This document shows positions 1 through 7,769 of a stretch of 64,000 bases of DNA, piece by piece. Numbering within the stretch: position 1 is the first letter of the stretch; each line of letters starts with the position of its first letter. The notes below the pieces were generated by a model. It worked only from the letters and a program-made list of their open reading frames with translations. It was not told the origin of the DNA and made no database searches. This stretch comes from Micavibrio sp964400125 (GTDB taxonomy: Bacteria > Pseudomonadota > Alphaproteobacteria > Micavibrionales > Micavibrionaceae), in contig CAYNSR010000009.1 in the NCBI GenBank assembly GCA_964400125.1, forward strand, positions 1 to 64,000, in the 5' to 3' direction. Made by a program: the position numbers and the translations under genes.

Positions 1-92
1 ATAGTGAATCAGAAAACTACAATCTTGGGAATCATAATTGTCAACACGGCCTAAGCTGTTAAAACTATAAAATCAGTGAAGGAAAATATTTA

Positions 93-1808
93 ATGATATT
101 AAAGCAGCTTAAAGTTCAAAATTATAGAACTCTTGAAAATATTTCGATTGATTTTTTGCAAGAATACAATGCGATTTGCGGCCGCAATAACTCAGGAAAA
201 TCCAATATTGTTCGTGCTATCCGGTTATTATTTGGAGAGGAGAATGATCGCTTTCCTTTTGTAGAAGGAATTGATTTTTCCTATAAATCTGATTTGTGCG
301 CTTGGAAAAAAGGCGGTGATAAAAAGGAAATTATTTCAATAGAAGGCAAAATAGAACTATGTCGAGATTCCGATGAAGGAATCATCCGTTTCATTGAAAG
401 CATTGAGCAAGAAAAAACAAAACTTGAAAAGGACGCCAAGACCGTAAATTTAGAAGTTAAAATTGAAGCTAGCGCCGACAGTCCCAAATTTTCTTTATCT
501 TCCTTACAGATAGATGATCATATCGTTGATGACAGCGTTATTGCTGACAGCATTTATGAAAAAATTAAGAAATCGGTGGTGTTTCACAATTCAACCATGA
601 CTTCGATGATGTTTTTTTCCAGAAGAAGAAGGATGCATGGTGTTTTTTCTAGTATTCCAGAAACGAATAAAAAGAAAATTGATGATAAATCGGATGCTCT
701 GAAAAAGGAAGTGAACAAGGTTTTTAAAGAGCACGCAAACGAGCTTCAATTAATGTTAGGCAGGTTGGGGACTAAGCTTGAAGTCAAACTTGATACCCCT
801 GAGTTTGATTTTGAAGAATACCCATATGGAATCTCTTTGGGTTATAAAGATTTTAATGTTCCCTTGGATGATTGGGGGTCAGGAACAAGAAATCAAACGT
901 TGATTATTAAAAGTATTTTTGATGCTAAAAATACAAAAATCGCCTCAAGTGTTTCTGAGAGAATAACGCCAATTGTTCTGATTGAAGAACCGGAAAGTTT
1001 TTTACACCCACTCGCGCAGGCACAATTTAGTGATGTTTTACAATCTTTGTCAAAAGAATGGGGAATACAGGTAATTGCATCTACCCACAGTCCTTATTTA
1101 TTAAGCCATCTACAACCTGAGGCAAACATCCTTCTTGATAGAAAAAAGGCGGGACGTTCGAACAATCTTTTGGATACATTTCGTGTACCGTTTGAACAAG
1201 ATAATTGGAAAAAGCCATTTGAACATACTCTGGGAATATGTGGGCCAGAATTTGATATATTTAAAGACGCTTTATTTAGCCAGTCTAATAAACTTCTTTT
1301 AGTCGAGGGGGATACTGATAAAGAATATTTTGAAATGCTGAAAGATACAGCGCACGGTAAAAATGCATTGGACACTGAGTGCCAAATTTTTGCATATGAC
1401 GGTAAAGACAATATTAGAAGCGATATATTGATTAAATTCATTAGGGATAGATTTTCAGTAGTAATTATTACCTCCGATCTGGATGCCGAAGAAACCCTAT
1501 GTCACAAATTAGAAACTCTGGGATTTAAAAAGAATGAGAAATACTTTCCAATTGGACAAGATCAAGCTGGCAAGAGAGATATTGAAGGGCTTCTCCCTGA
1601 TGAAATTCGCATAAAGGTAAGAGCAGAAAATAATGATTTAGTTGATGCTTCACACTCCGATAAGAAAGAGGAGGTTAAAAGCGCGAAGAACAATCTTAAG
1701 AAAAAATACCTTAAGAAATTTAAGGCTGAGGCGACTATAGAAAAAGGATATTTTGATGAGTTTTATAAAATTACTAAAAAAATTAACAAGGCGCTCTTGT
1801 CCAAATAG
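93..1808 (+). CDS. OLD-family ATP-dependent nuclease (AAA ATPase plus TOPRIM)
   Basis: 571 residues. The N-terminal ABC/SMC-like ATPase has Walker A GRNNSGKSN (residues 30-38), a signature-like WGSGTRNQ stretch, Walker B with IEEPESFLHP (about residue 300) and a THSPYL switch histidine. The C-terminal half has TOPRIM features: LLLVEGDTDKEYF (about residue 405), SDLDAEE (about 460) and GKRDIEGLLP. This is the OLD overcoming-lysogenization-defect nuclease architecture, also used by GajA of Gabija and by retron or PARIS effectors. No UvrD-like GajB follows, so a solitary class 1-type OLD protein is likelier unless a partner lies upstream of the window. Codons are strikingly AT-rich compared with all downstream genes, which suggests horizontal transfer. 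The ATG is preceded by GAAGGAAAA. Anti-phage defence is inferred from the family. Confidence 0.85.
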   Translation: MILKQLKVQNYRTLENISIDFLQEYNAICGRNNSGKSNIVRAIRLLFGEENDRFPFVEGIDFSYKSDLCAWKKGGDKKEIISIEGKIELCRDSDEGIIRFIESIEQEKTKLEKDAKTVNLEVKIEASADSPKFSLSSLQIDDHIVDDSVIADSIYEKIKKSVVFHNSTMTSMMFFSRRRRMHGVFSSIPETNKKKIDDKSDALKKEVNKVFKEHANELQLMLGRLGTKLEVKLDTPEFDFEEYPYGISLGYKDFNVPLDDWGSGTRNQTLIIKSIFDAKNTKIASSVSERITPIVLIEEPESFLHPLAQAQFSDVLQSLSKEWGIQVIASTHSPYLLSHLQPEANILLDRKKAGRSNNLLDTFRVPFEQDNWKKPFEHTLGICGPEFDIFKDALFSQSNKLLLVEGDTDKEYFEMLKDTAHGKNALDTECQIFAYDGKDNIRSDILIKFIRDRFSVVIITSDLDAEETLCHKLETLGFKKNEKYFPIGQDQAGKRDIEGLLPDEIRIKVRAENNDLVDASHSDKKEEVKSAKNNLKKKYLKKFKAEATIEKGYFDEFYKITKKINKALLSK

Positions 1809-1853
1809 TTGTACTAACCAAGACTCCGTCTGACAGCGTGGCAGGGTCCGGGG

Positions 1854-2042
1854 TCAGTCGTTCACCCGATAGGTCCGGGCGGTATCGGCTTCGGCTTCCG
1901 GTTCCGTGTCTGTGTCGTGGATTTCTGTTTTGTGAAAAAAGCGGCCGACCCGGGCGGCCAGTTCCGGGTTGAGGGTATGCGCGAGCCAGCCGATGATGGC
2001 CAGAAGGGTCGATATTTTCAGCCAGAGTTTTAAAATTTGCAT
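1854..2042 (-). CDS. small single-pass membrane protein, unknown function
   Basis: About 62 residues from the ATG at 2042; a TTG at 2060 would add six. One hydrophobic segment (LWLKISTLLAIIGWLAHTL) near the N-terminus is followed by a basic stretch and then an acidic tail rich in D, E and T. No family is recognised. Its 5' end lies back to back with the plus-strand gene starting at 2094. No strong ribosome binding site is visible, so it could be a chance ORF, but the composition (one clean membrane helix, charged tail) looks protein-like. Confidence 0.45.
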   Translation of the reverse strand: MQILKLWLKISTLLAIIGWLAHTLNPELAARVGRFFHKTEIHDTDTEPEAEADTARTYRVND

Positions 2043-2093
2043 GGCGGCGCTTTCGTTCAAGGCAGGGGCATCATCCCGTGGTATAATGGAGCG

Positions 2094-2495
2094 ATGAAAA
2101 TTCGTCTATGGGTGATTGCCGCGATGGTGGTTGCGGCGCTGGTTCTGGCGGGCTCCGGCGCATGGGCGCAGGGCGAGGCTGCCCGCCCGGACGGGACGCG
2201 TTGTTTTGCGCTGCGCAGTGCGGCCCCCTATACCGTGATCGGCAGCCTGAATACGGATTACACCGAAACCGCTGCCGGTTTCAAAACCCGGTCGAACCGG
2301 AATTTCCGCCTTGCCCCGGGGGAAAGGCAGGAATTGTGCTCCCTCGGCCCGTTTTACCCCGGCGGGCGGCTTGAACTGGTGCTGCGTTCGCTGGTGCCGC
2401 TGTTTTCGTGCTATGCGCTGGCAGAGGGCGAGATTGTCATTTACGGGGAAAGAAAGCCCGAAGGTGGCACGAAAACATGGGCTGATTGCCGTTAG
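2094..2495 (+). CDS. secreted small protein, unknown function
   Basis: The start is placed at ATG 2094 (MKIRLWVIAAMVVAALVL...), which gives a typical signal peptide with a probable cut after SGAWA. The mature part is about 110 residues with four cysteines and no recognised family. The upstream extension to 2037 has no signal-like character and is left out. A TATAAT hexamer at 2082-2087 ends only six bases before the ATG, so transcription may start at or very near the start codon (leaderless mRNA). It overlaps nothing and is followed by a repeat element at 2532. Function unknown; periplasmic or exported location inferred from the signal. Confidence 0.6.
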   Translation: MKIRLWVIAAMVVAALVLAGSGAWAQGEAARPDGTRCFALRSAAPYTVIGSLNTDYTETAAGFKTRSNRNFRLAPGERQELCSLGPFYPGGRLELVLRSLVPLFSCYALAEGEIVIYGERKPEGGTKTWADCR

Positions 2496-2531
2496 GGCAT
2501 TGTCTGATGAGATTGGTTCAAAAATTGTCTC

Positions 2532-2614
2532 CGTCATTCCCCGGATTTGTGAAGCAAATCCCAGAGGAATCCATGGATCACCTTAGAATTTCTTCGAAAA
2601 TTCAGGCGATGACG
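2532..2614. repeat. REP-like palindromic repeat, copy 1
   Basis: About 83 bases bounded by CGTCAT and ATGACG. It holds two small inner hairpins (GGATTTG...CAAATCC and GAATTTC...GAAAATTC). A longer relative with the same boundaries and the shared words GGAATCCATG and CCTTAGAATTT lies at 46473-46579, so this is a dispersed family. It sits in the 177-base gap between the secreted protein gene and the divL-like gene. Confidence 0.7.
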
Positions 2615-2672
2615 GGGGTTGAATTTGATCCAACCTTATCGGGAAAGGCTCTAGGACCGTGCCGCTGTTCTT

Positions 2673-5015
2673 TCAGGGTGTCGCACCGGGCAGGATGATG
2701 CTGACGGTGGTGCCCTTGCCCGGTGCGCTGTCGAGAACAACCCGCCCGTCATGCAGGGTGACGATATTCCTGACCAGACTTAAGCCCAGCCCCGCCCCGC
2801 GGGAATCGGATTTGTTGTCGGTTTTTCCGTTCAGCCTTTCAAAGGGCTGGAAGATTCTTTCCTGATCTTCGGGCGCGATTCCGGGGCCGGAATCACGCAC
2901 CGACAGGATCACGTCCGCGCCGTCTTGCTGCGCCCGGAGGACAATGATTCCGCCTTCGGGGGTAAAGGCGATGGCATTGCGGATCAGGTTGATCAGTACC
3001 TGTTTCATCCGCCGTTCATCCGCGAAAATGCTGCACGACTGTTCTGGAATTTCGAGGCGCAGGGTAATCTTGCGCGACCCGGCCCACTCCCGCACCAGAT
3101 CGCCCGTTTCCTGCAGCAAATGGGTGACATCGACGCTGGCGCGGTCCAGTTCCAGATATCCGGCTTCGATGCTGGACAGGTCGAGAATATCGTCGATCAG
3201 GGTGACCAGCCGCGTTCCGGCCTCAAGCACGCCGCCGGTATATTCGCGCTGCCTGTCGTTGAGGGGGCCGTAAAACTGCCGATCCAGAATTTCCGTAAAG
3301 CCCATAATCGCGTTGAGCGGGGTGCGCAACTGGTAGGAGACATTGGCAAGGAAATCCAGTTTCAGCCGCTCCGCCGTTTCGAGCGCGGCATTGCGTTCGC
3401 GCAGCGCCGTCTGGACGCGGGTTGTGCTGGTGACATCGACCTGTGTGACTAAAACCCCGCCATCGGGAAGGGGGACGGTGGCAACGTCGATCAGGGTCTG
3501 GTCGGTGCGCATCAGCCGGTCCTGATGGGCGGTCCGGTCGATGGCGAAGGCGATCAGCGCGTCGCGTTGCTGCGGCCAGATGCTGTCGGGGAAATGCCCC
3601 TTCATCTTGTCGACCAGACGGGTGACATGCGGTTCGCCTTCGAGATCTTCGGGATTGAGATCCCACAGCCTTGCGAAAGACGGATTCCACAATTTGATCC
3701 GGCCATCGCCGCCAAAGGCCGCGACGCCTTCGTCGAGATTGTCGATGGTTTCCTTTTGCACCGCGATCAGGGTGTTGTAGGACGATTCCAGTTCCAGCCT
3801 GCTGGTGACATCCTCGAAGGTCATCATCAGCCCGCCCAGAGGGTGCGGCACCACCAGCATGCGCAGCGCCCGGCCATCAGGCAGGTACAGCATGTCTTCA
3901 TGGGCATGGATCAGCCCGGTGAACATGTTCAGCCAGCCTTGTTTGAAGTGGCGGAAATCGGCCTGTTCGGGGAGGCGGCGGGTTTCGCGCAGTTTCTCCA
4001 TAATATCGCCGAGCTTGGGGCCGGTGTTGAGCCATTGTTCGTCGAGCTGCCAGAGCTGGGCGAAGGCGGTGTTGAAAAATTCCATCTTTTGTTCGGCGTT
4101 GAAAATGCCGATGGCGCTGCCCAGATGTCCGAGCAATTCCTTGTTTGCGGCCCCGTGGCGGCGCTGTTCGGTTTCCAGCTCTTCCTGCCGGGTGATGTCT
4201 TGGGCGAGACCGAGCGTCATGGCCGGGCCGGGAAGGGGAATTTCCTGCACCCGCAGCAAACGGCGGGCGCCGGAGAAAATGATGTGCGCCTGTGTGGCTT
4301 CGGTTTTTCCGCTGTCGAGTGCCGCCTGCGCCAGAAGGCGACCGGGGGGTCGGGGCCCTGCCGGGGTGGCCTTTTTCGCCGCCGGGGGGCGGGCGGTTTG
4401 CGGCAATTCCCTTTGTTCGGCGATGACGCTGGCCGGGGTGGATTCCAGCGCCAGCGCATAGGCGCGGTTGCACCAGACCAGTTCCGTCCGGGCATTGCGC
4501 ATCCATAACGGTATGGGCAGGGCATCGAGCGCGGTCTGGAGTTTTGTTGTTTCCTCCTCCGCAGCAATTTTTAAGTCTTCGTTGCGGCGCAGATCGGCGG
4601 CGGGGGCGGTGATGTCTTCGAGCCAGAGGATATGAAATGTCACCAGCCCCTCAAGATCGCGCCCGCGCGAGGCGCAGAGTTTGAGGGTTTTGGCACGGTT
4701 GGCGGTGCGGACCTGCATGCAAAACTGTTCCCCGGTGTCTTGCAGGCGGGTGAACAGCCCCTCCAGCGCCATGGAATCGCCGGGCGACAGGGCATTTTGA
4801 ACATCTTGCAGGGTGTGGATGGCATCCAGCCCGAGCAGGCGGCAAAACCCCTCGCTATAGGCAAGGCTGCCTTCCGCCGACCAGCCGCAATATTCGCCCG
4901 GCACGGCGGCCAGAAAGGCTTCCAGCCGCGCTTTTTCCGTCCGTGCGCGATCACCGCCCAGAAAGGTCGAAAACAGGCTGGAGCGGGCGGGGGCGGAAGG
5001 GTTTGATCTGGTCAC
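2673..5015 (-). CDS. divL: DivL-like multi-PAS kinase with Tyr in the H-box
   Basis: 780 residues from a GTG start. It carries several PAS-type segments over roughly residues 30-540, then a DHp helix reading NVSYQLRTPLNAIMGF, then a HATPase_c domain with NLIRNAIAF, DSGPGIA and GAGLGLSL boxes. The normally phosphorylated His of the H-box is Tyr (codon at 3333-3335, residue 561). DivL of Caulobacter has the same substitution at Tyr550 and about the same length (769), and there controls CckA-CtrA signalling. Proximity to ahcY is also seen for this family in other alphaproteobacteria. The protein has no obvious N-terminal membrane helix. DivL identity is inferred from the Tyr, length, PAS array and context. 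Confidence 0.8.
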   Translation of the reverse strand: MTRSNPSAPARSSLFSTFLGGDRARTEKARLEAFLAAVPGEYCGWSAEGSLAYSEGFCRLLGLDAIHTLQDVQNALSPGDSMALEGLFTRLQDTGEQFCMQVRTANRAKTLKLCASRGRDLEGLVTFHILWLEDITAPAADLRRNEDLKIAAEEETTKLQTALDALPIPLWMRNARTELVWCNRAYALALESTPASVIAEQRELPQTARPPAAKKATPAGPRPPGRLLAQAALDSGKTEATQAHIIFSGARRLLRVQEIPLPGPAMTLGLAQDITRQEELETEQRRHGAANKELLGHLGSAIGIFNAEQKMEFFNTAFAQLWQLDEQWLNTGPKLGDIMEKLRETRRLPEQADFRHFKQGWLNMFTGLIHAHEDMLYLPDGRALRMLVVPHPLGGLMMTFEDVTSRLELESSYNTLIAVQKETIDNLDEGVAAFGGDGRIKLWNPSFARLWDLNPEDLEGEPHVTRLVDKMKGHFPDSIWPQQRDALIAFAIDRTAHQDRLMRTDQTLIDVATVPLPDGGVLVTQVDVTSTTRVQTALRERNAALETAERLKLDFLANVSYQLRTPLNAIMGFTEILDRQFYGPLNDRQREYTGGVLEAGTRLVTLIDDILDLSSIEAGYLELDRASVDVTHLLQETGDLVREWAGSRKITLRLEIPEQSCSIFADERRMKQVLINLIRNAIAFTPEGGIIVLRAQQDGADVILSVRDSGPGIAPEDQERIFQPFERLNGKTDNKSDSRGAGLGLSLVRNIVTLHDGRVVLDSAPGKGTTVSIILPGATP

Positions 5016-5082
5016 GATTTTTTCAGTTTACCCGGATGCGGCGTTCAGCGCCATATCCTTCGTGGCGTCTTTTTTAAGGATA

Positions 5083-5760
5083 TCAGGGTGTGAAAGGCGG
5101 AGGCGCACTGGCGGTCTTGCCGGGACCGGGGATGGGTGCAGCAAGGGCGCAGTGCTGCCGCAGCAATTCCCAATCCTGCCTGCCGGGGGGCTGTGCGGCC
5201 ATCCAGATGGCGAAGGGCGTTCCCGGCGTGACCTGTGCGGCCTCAATATCGCTCAGATAGTAGTAAGACAGGTAATATTTGCGCGTGCGGTCGAAATCAT
5301 CCGGGCTGGGCAGGGCGGGCAGGCGCAGCAAATTGCCGTTATCGGTCAGGTCGCTTTTTTTGACGGGAATTGCCTGTGGCGTCAGGCCGACCCGGACCAT
5401 TTCATCGAAATAGGGGGCTCCTGCGCCCGATTTCGTCAGGGCGACCACGCCCGCAATGATGAAATCGTCGAAGCCGATATCGGCAAGATCCTGTTCGGTC
5501 CAGCCGTCAATATCTTCGAGCAGGTCATGCAGATAGGCGATGGTTTCCAGTCGGTGGCGAAAACCGACATCGCCACCCGTCTTGATGCCATCGGCAACCC
5601 GTTGCAAATGCCCGTAAAAGGGGTTCCCGCCCCAATCCGTCCTGTCCGCAAAGAGGGTCTGCGCCAAGAATTTCGCGGATTCAAGCGCCCCTTGCGTCAG
5701 GAAGACCTGACGGCTGGCGACCTTGACGGCATCCTTGTCCATTCCGGCGGGTGGGGTCAT
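5083..5760 (-). CDS. HD-domain protein related to RelA/SpoT hydrolase domains
   Basis: 225 residues. The central motif AYLHDLLEDIDGWTEQDL matches the HDxxED metal-binding motif of the RelA/SpoT-type ppGpp hydrolase HD fold, and there is no synthetase or regulatory domain. Small alarmone hydrolases have this plan, but the metal ligands at the N-terminus (FYGHLQRVADG) and at the C-terminus cannot all be assigned by eye. The substrate is therefore uncertain and another nucleotide phosphohydrolase is possible. Its start overlaps the stop of the upstream phosphatase gene by four bases (ATGA), so the two are translationally coupled. Confidence 0.65.
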   Translation of the reverse strand: MTPPAGMDKDAVKVASRQVFLTQGALESAKFLAQTLFADRTDWGGNPFYGHLQRVADGIKTGGDVGFRHRLETIAYLHDLLEDIDGWTEQDLADIGFDDFIIAGVVALTKSGAGAPYFDEMVRVGLTPQAIPVKKSDLTDNGNLLRLPALPSPDDFDRTRKYYLSYYYLSDIEAAQVTPGTPFAIWMAAQPPGRQDWELLRQHCALAAPIPGPGKTASAPPPFTP

Positions 5761-6698
5761 TTCTTTGGCAATGGTCCTTGCAGGGGTTGTCGCGGCGCCG
5801 CCAGATGTGGCGTAAGTCTGGCGATGTGATGGTGCATATCGTCAAACAACGCCCGGTTGGAGGCAACCAGCAAGCGGTCATGACAGATCAGCGGAGCATA
5901 ATCCTCCCCGCCCCGCCCCGGTCGCCCGTAAGGTGTGGCGGCATAACCCCCCGCTTCGCGTATTGCCAGAACCCCGGCGGCATGGTCCCAAGGAGGACAT
6001 TTGCCCAGGCCTGTTTCGGGCATGAACCCCTCGCTGTAAAAAGTGGAATCCATTTCCCCGGTTAAAATCCGGGTATAGTCGTAACTGGAATTATTGCGCG
6101 GGTGATAGCCGGGAACCCCTTTCGCCAGCACCTTTTCAAAGTCTTTGTCCTGATTGCGGCAGGCAAACGCCACCCGTGCGTGATCGCTCAGCCGGACGGG
6201 TCGTCCCGCCAGATGGACCGCTTTACCGTTTACTGTACAGCCCTGACCGCGCTGGGTCACGATCATGATGTTTTTTTCTGGGGCCAGTGTGCCGCCGGGC
6301 TGTTCCAGCGCATGGCCGGGGGTATAGATGACCCCTGCTTCGGTTTGCCCGTTGCGGATAAAAGCCGCCATCACGCCATATGTACTCTCGCCGCGCTTGA
6401 ACGCGCCAGTCCCGTCAATCGGGTCGAAAATAATGATGTCGTGTTTTTGCGCTTCCTTGAAAAAGCCCATCGGATCTTCGGATATTTCCTCTTCCCCCGT
6501 GACCAGTGCCTGTGGGAACAGGACCCGCGCCGCTGCGGTCAGGGCGCGTTCCGCCGCTAGGTCGGCCTCGGTGAACAGGCTACCGTCGCTGTGGTGGTGG
6601 ACCTGATCTGCCCGCAATTTCCCGTGGACGGGTAACAATTTATCGATGGCCACTTGGCGAATCGCTTTGGCCAGCCCCTGAAAAATATCTGCAATCAT
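5757..6698 (-). CDS. inositol monophosphatase family phosphatase
   Basis: 313 residues. It has the two signature motifs of the Li-sensitive, Mg-dependent phosphatase superfamily: GEEE followed by DPIDGTGAF (metal-binding motif A) and PWDHAAGVLAIREAGG (motif B). The family covers inositol-1-phosphatase, the 3'-phosphoadenosine phosphatase CysQ and alphaproteobacterial histidinol phosphatase (HisN); sequence alone does not decide between them. It is the upstream member of a two-gene unit with the HD protein. The ATG is used as start; the 150 bases upstream separate it from a divergent P-loop gene. Confidence 0.85.
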   Translation of the reverse strand: MIADIFQGLAKAIRQVAIDKLLPVHGKLRADQVHHHSDGSLFTEADLAAERALTAAARVLFPQALVTGEEEISEDPMGFFKEAQKHDIIIFDPIDGTGAFKRGESTYGVMAAFIRNGQTEAGVIYTPGHALEQPGGTLAPEKNIMIVTQRGQGCTVNGKAVHLAGRPVRLSDHARVAFACRNQDKDFEKVLAKGVPGYHPRNNSSYDYTRILTGEMDSTFYSEGFMPETGLGKCPPWDHAAGVLAIREAGGYAATPYGRPGRGGEDYAPLICHDRLLVASNRALFDDMHHHIARLTPHLAAPRQPLQGPLPKK

Positions 6699-6851
6699 TG
6701 CCCTAGGCCCCCGTTGTCTTTTAGTGCGGAAAAACGAGGAGACCCTATCCTAGCCCCAAGCATGAAGGCAAGAAAATATTTGCATATTACTGGAGATTAT
6801 CGCTACGATCTGGACAGTCTTTTATACTGAGATGACACGAAGGAATATCCA

Positions 6852-7724
6852 ATGGCTTTTATCGTTGCACCTCAGATTGTTGATGCGTTTCTCGACAAGC
6901 CGATTGAGATGGAAAAGGAACAGAAGCTGCTTCAGGGCGTCCCCCTCGACGGGACGGAAAAACCAGTTTTGTACACCCTTGAAGAGCGTGGGGTGATCCA
7001 GCAGGAACTCTCTCGCCTGTTCAATACGCTTTCAGGCGGCTGCGTGCCGAAGCAGGGATGTAAGACCTTTACGCTGACGGCGGGCGCACCGGGCGCGGGC
7101 AAGACGACCCTTCTGAACCGCTATCAGCAAAATCTAGGTGCGGTTTATGCTGACCCAGATGAAACCGTCCTGAAGGCAATGGTCCCGTATCTTGAGGATG
7201 TTTCCAAAACGGATATCTTTACTGCTTATACGAAATGGCGATGGGCATCGAACTATATCAGCACCAGCCTGATGAACATGGCAGCGGAGCGGGATCTGGA
7301 TATTGTTCACGGGATAACGGCAACTGGTCCGGCGGTATCTACACTTTACGAAAATGTCCGCAGGGCCGGGTATGAAATACATACCCTGATTGTCGGCGCG
7401 TCCGAACAGGTCCGTCTGGAAAGCGCTCGTCGCCGTTTCGAGGTCGAACACAGCCGCGCGACAAGCCCGGCGGATCTGATTGAAAAGGGCAGGCTTTTTT
7501 ATGAATGCCTGCCTGTCTATTTTGAAAAATCTGACCGCCTCAGTGTTTTCTGGCGGGATGCCGCCGATCATAATAGCCCGGTTCTAGCCGCCACCGCAGA
7601 GAAGGGGCAGGTTACCATCCACAACGCGGATGCACTGCGGGCTTTTAACACCGATAATAACAAGAACAATGCCACCCAGGACTGGCCCGCGCTGATCCTG
7701 ACTTACGCCGCCCGGTTCGGGTAG
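6852..7724 (+). CDS. zeta-toxin-like P-loop kinase
   Basis: 290 residues. A long N-terminal extension of about 75 residues precedes the Walker A motif TAGAPGAGKTTLLN. Then come YADPDETVLKAMVPY (zeta-type catalytic Asp region), a helix with YTKWRWASNYIS, and DIVHGITATGP. This is the layout of zeta-toxin/UDP-GlcNAc kinase proteins, which phosphorylate peptidoglycan precursors when unchecked. No epsilon-type antitoxin is seen beside it, so it may be a chromosomal housekeeping relative rather than a toxin-antitoxin module. It is flanked by minus-strand genes on both sides and has its own weak RBS (GAAGGAATATCCA). Confidence 0.65.
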   Translation: MAFIVAPQIVDAFLDKPIEMEKEQKLLQGVPLDGTEKPVLYTLEERGVIQQELSRLFNTLSGGCVPKQGCKTFTLTAGAPGAGKTTLLNRYQQNLGAVYADPDETVLKAMVPYLEDVSKTDIFTAYTKWRWASNYISTSLMNMAAERDLDIVHGITATGPAVSTLYENVRRAGYEIHTLIVGASEQVRLESARRRFEVEHSRATSPADLIEKGRLFYECLPVYFEKSDRLSVFWRDAADHNSPVLAATAEKGQVTIHNADALRAFNTDNNKNNATQDWPALILTYAARFG

Positions 7725-7769
7725 TCCGAAAGACCTGCGGGATTTACGGACGCAACAGGAACTGGACGA

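Noticed and set aside
93..1808. Gabija system
   Set aside because: The GajA-like architecture is present but no GajB helicase follows; an upstream partner cannot be excluded, so only the OLD protein is called.
3525..4508. Long plus-strand ORF (327 codons) opposite the divL-like gene
   Set aside because: Shadow of the high-GC minus-strand gene; repetitive Gly/Phe/Glu composition and no family match.
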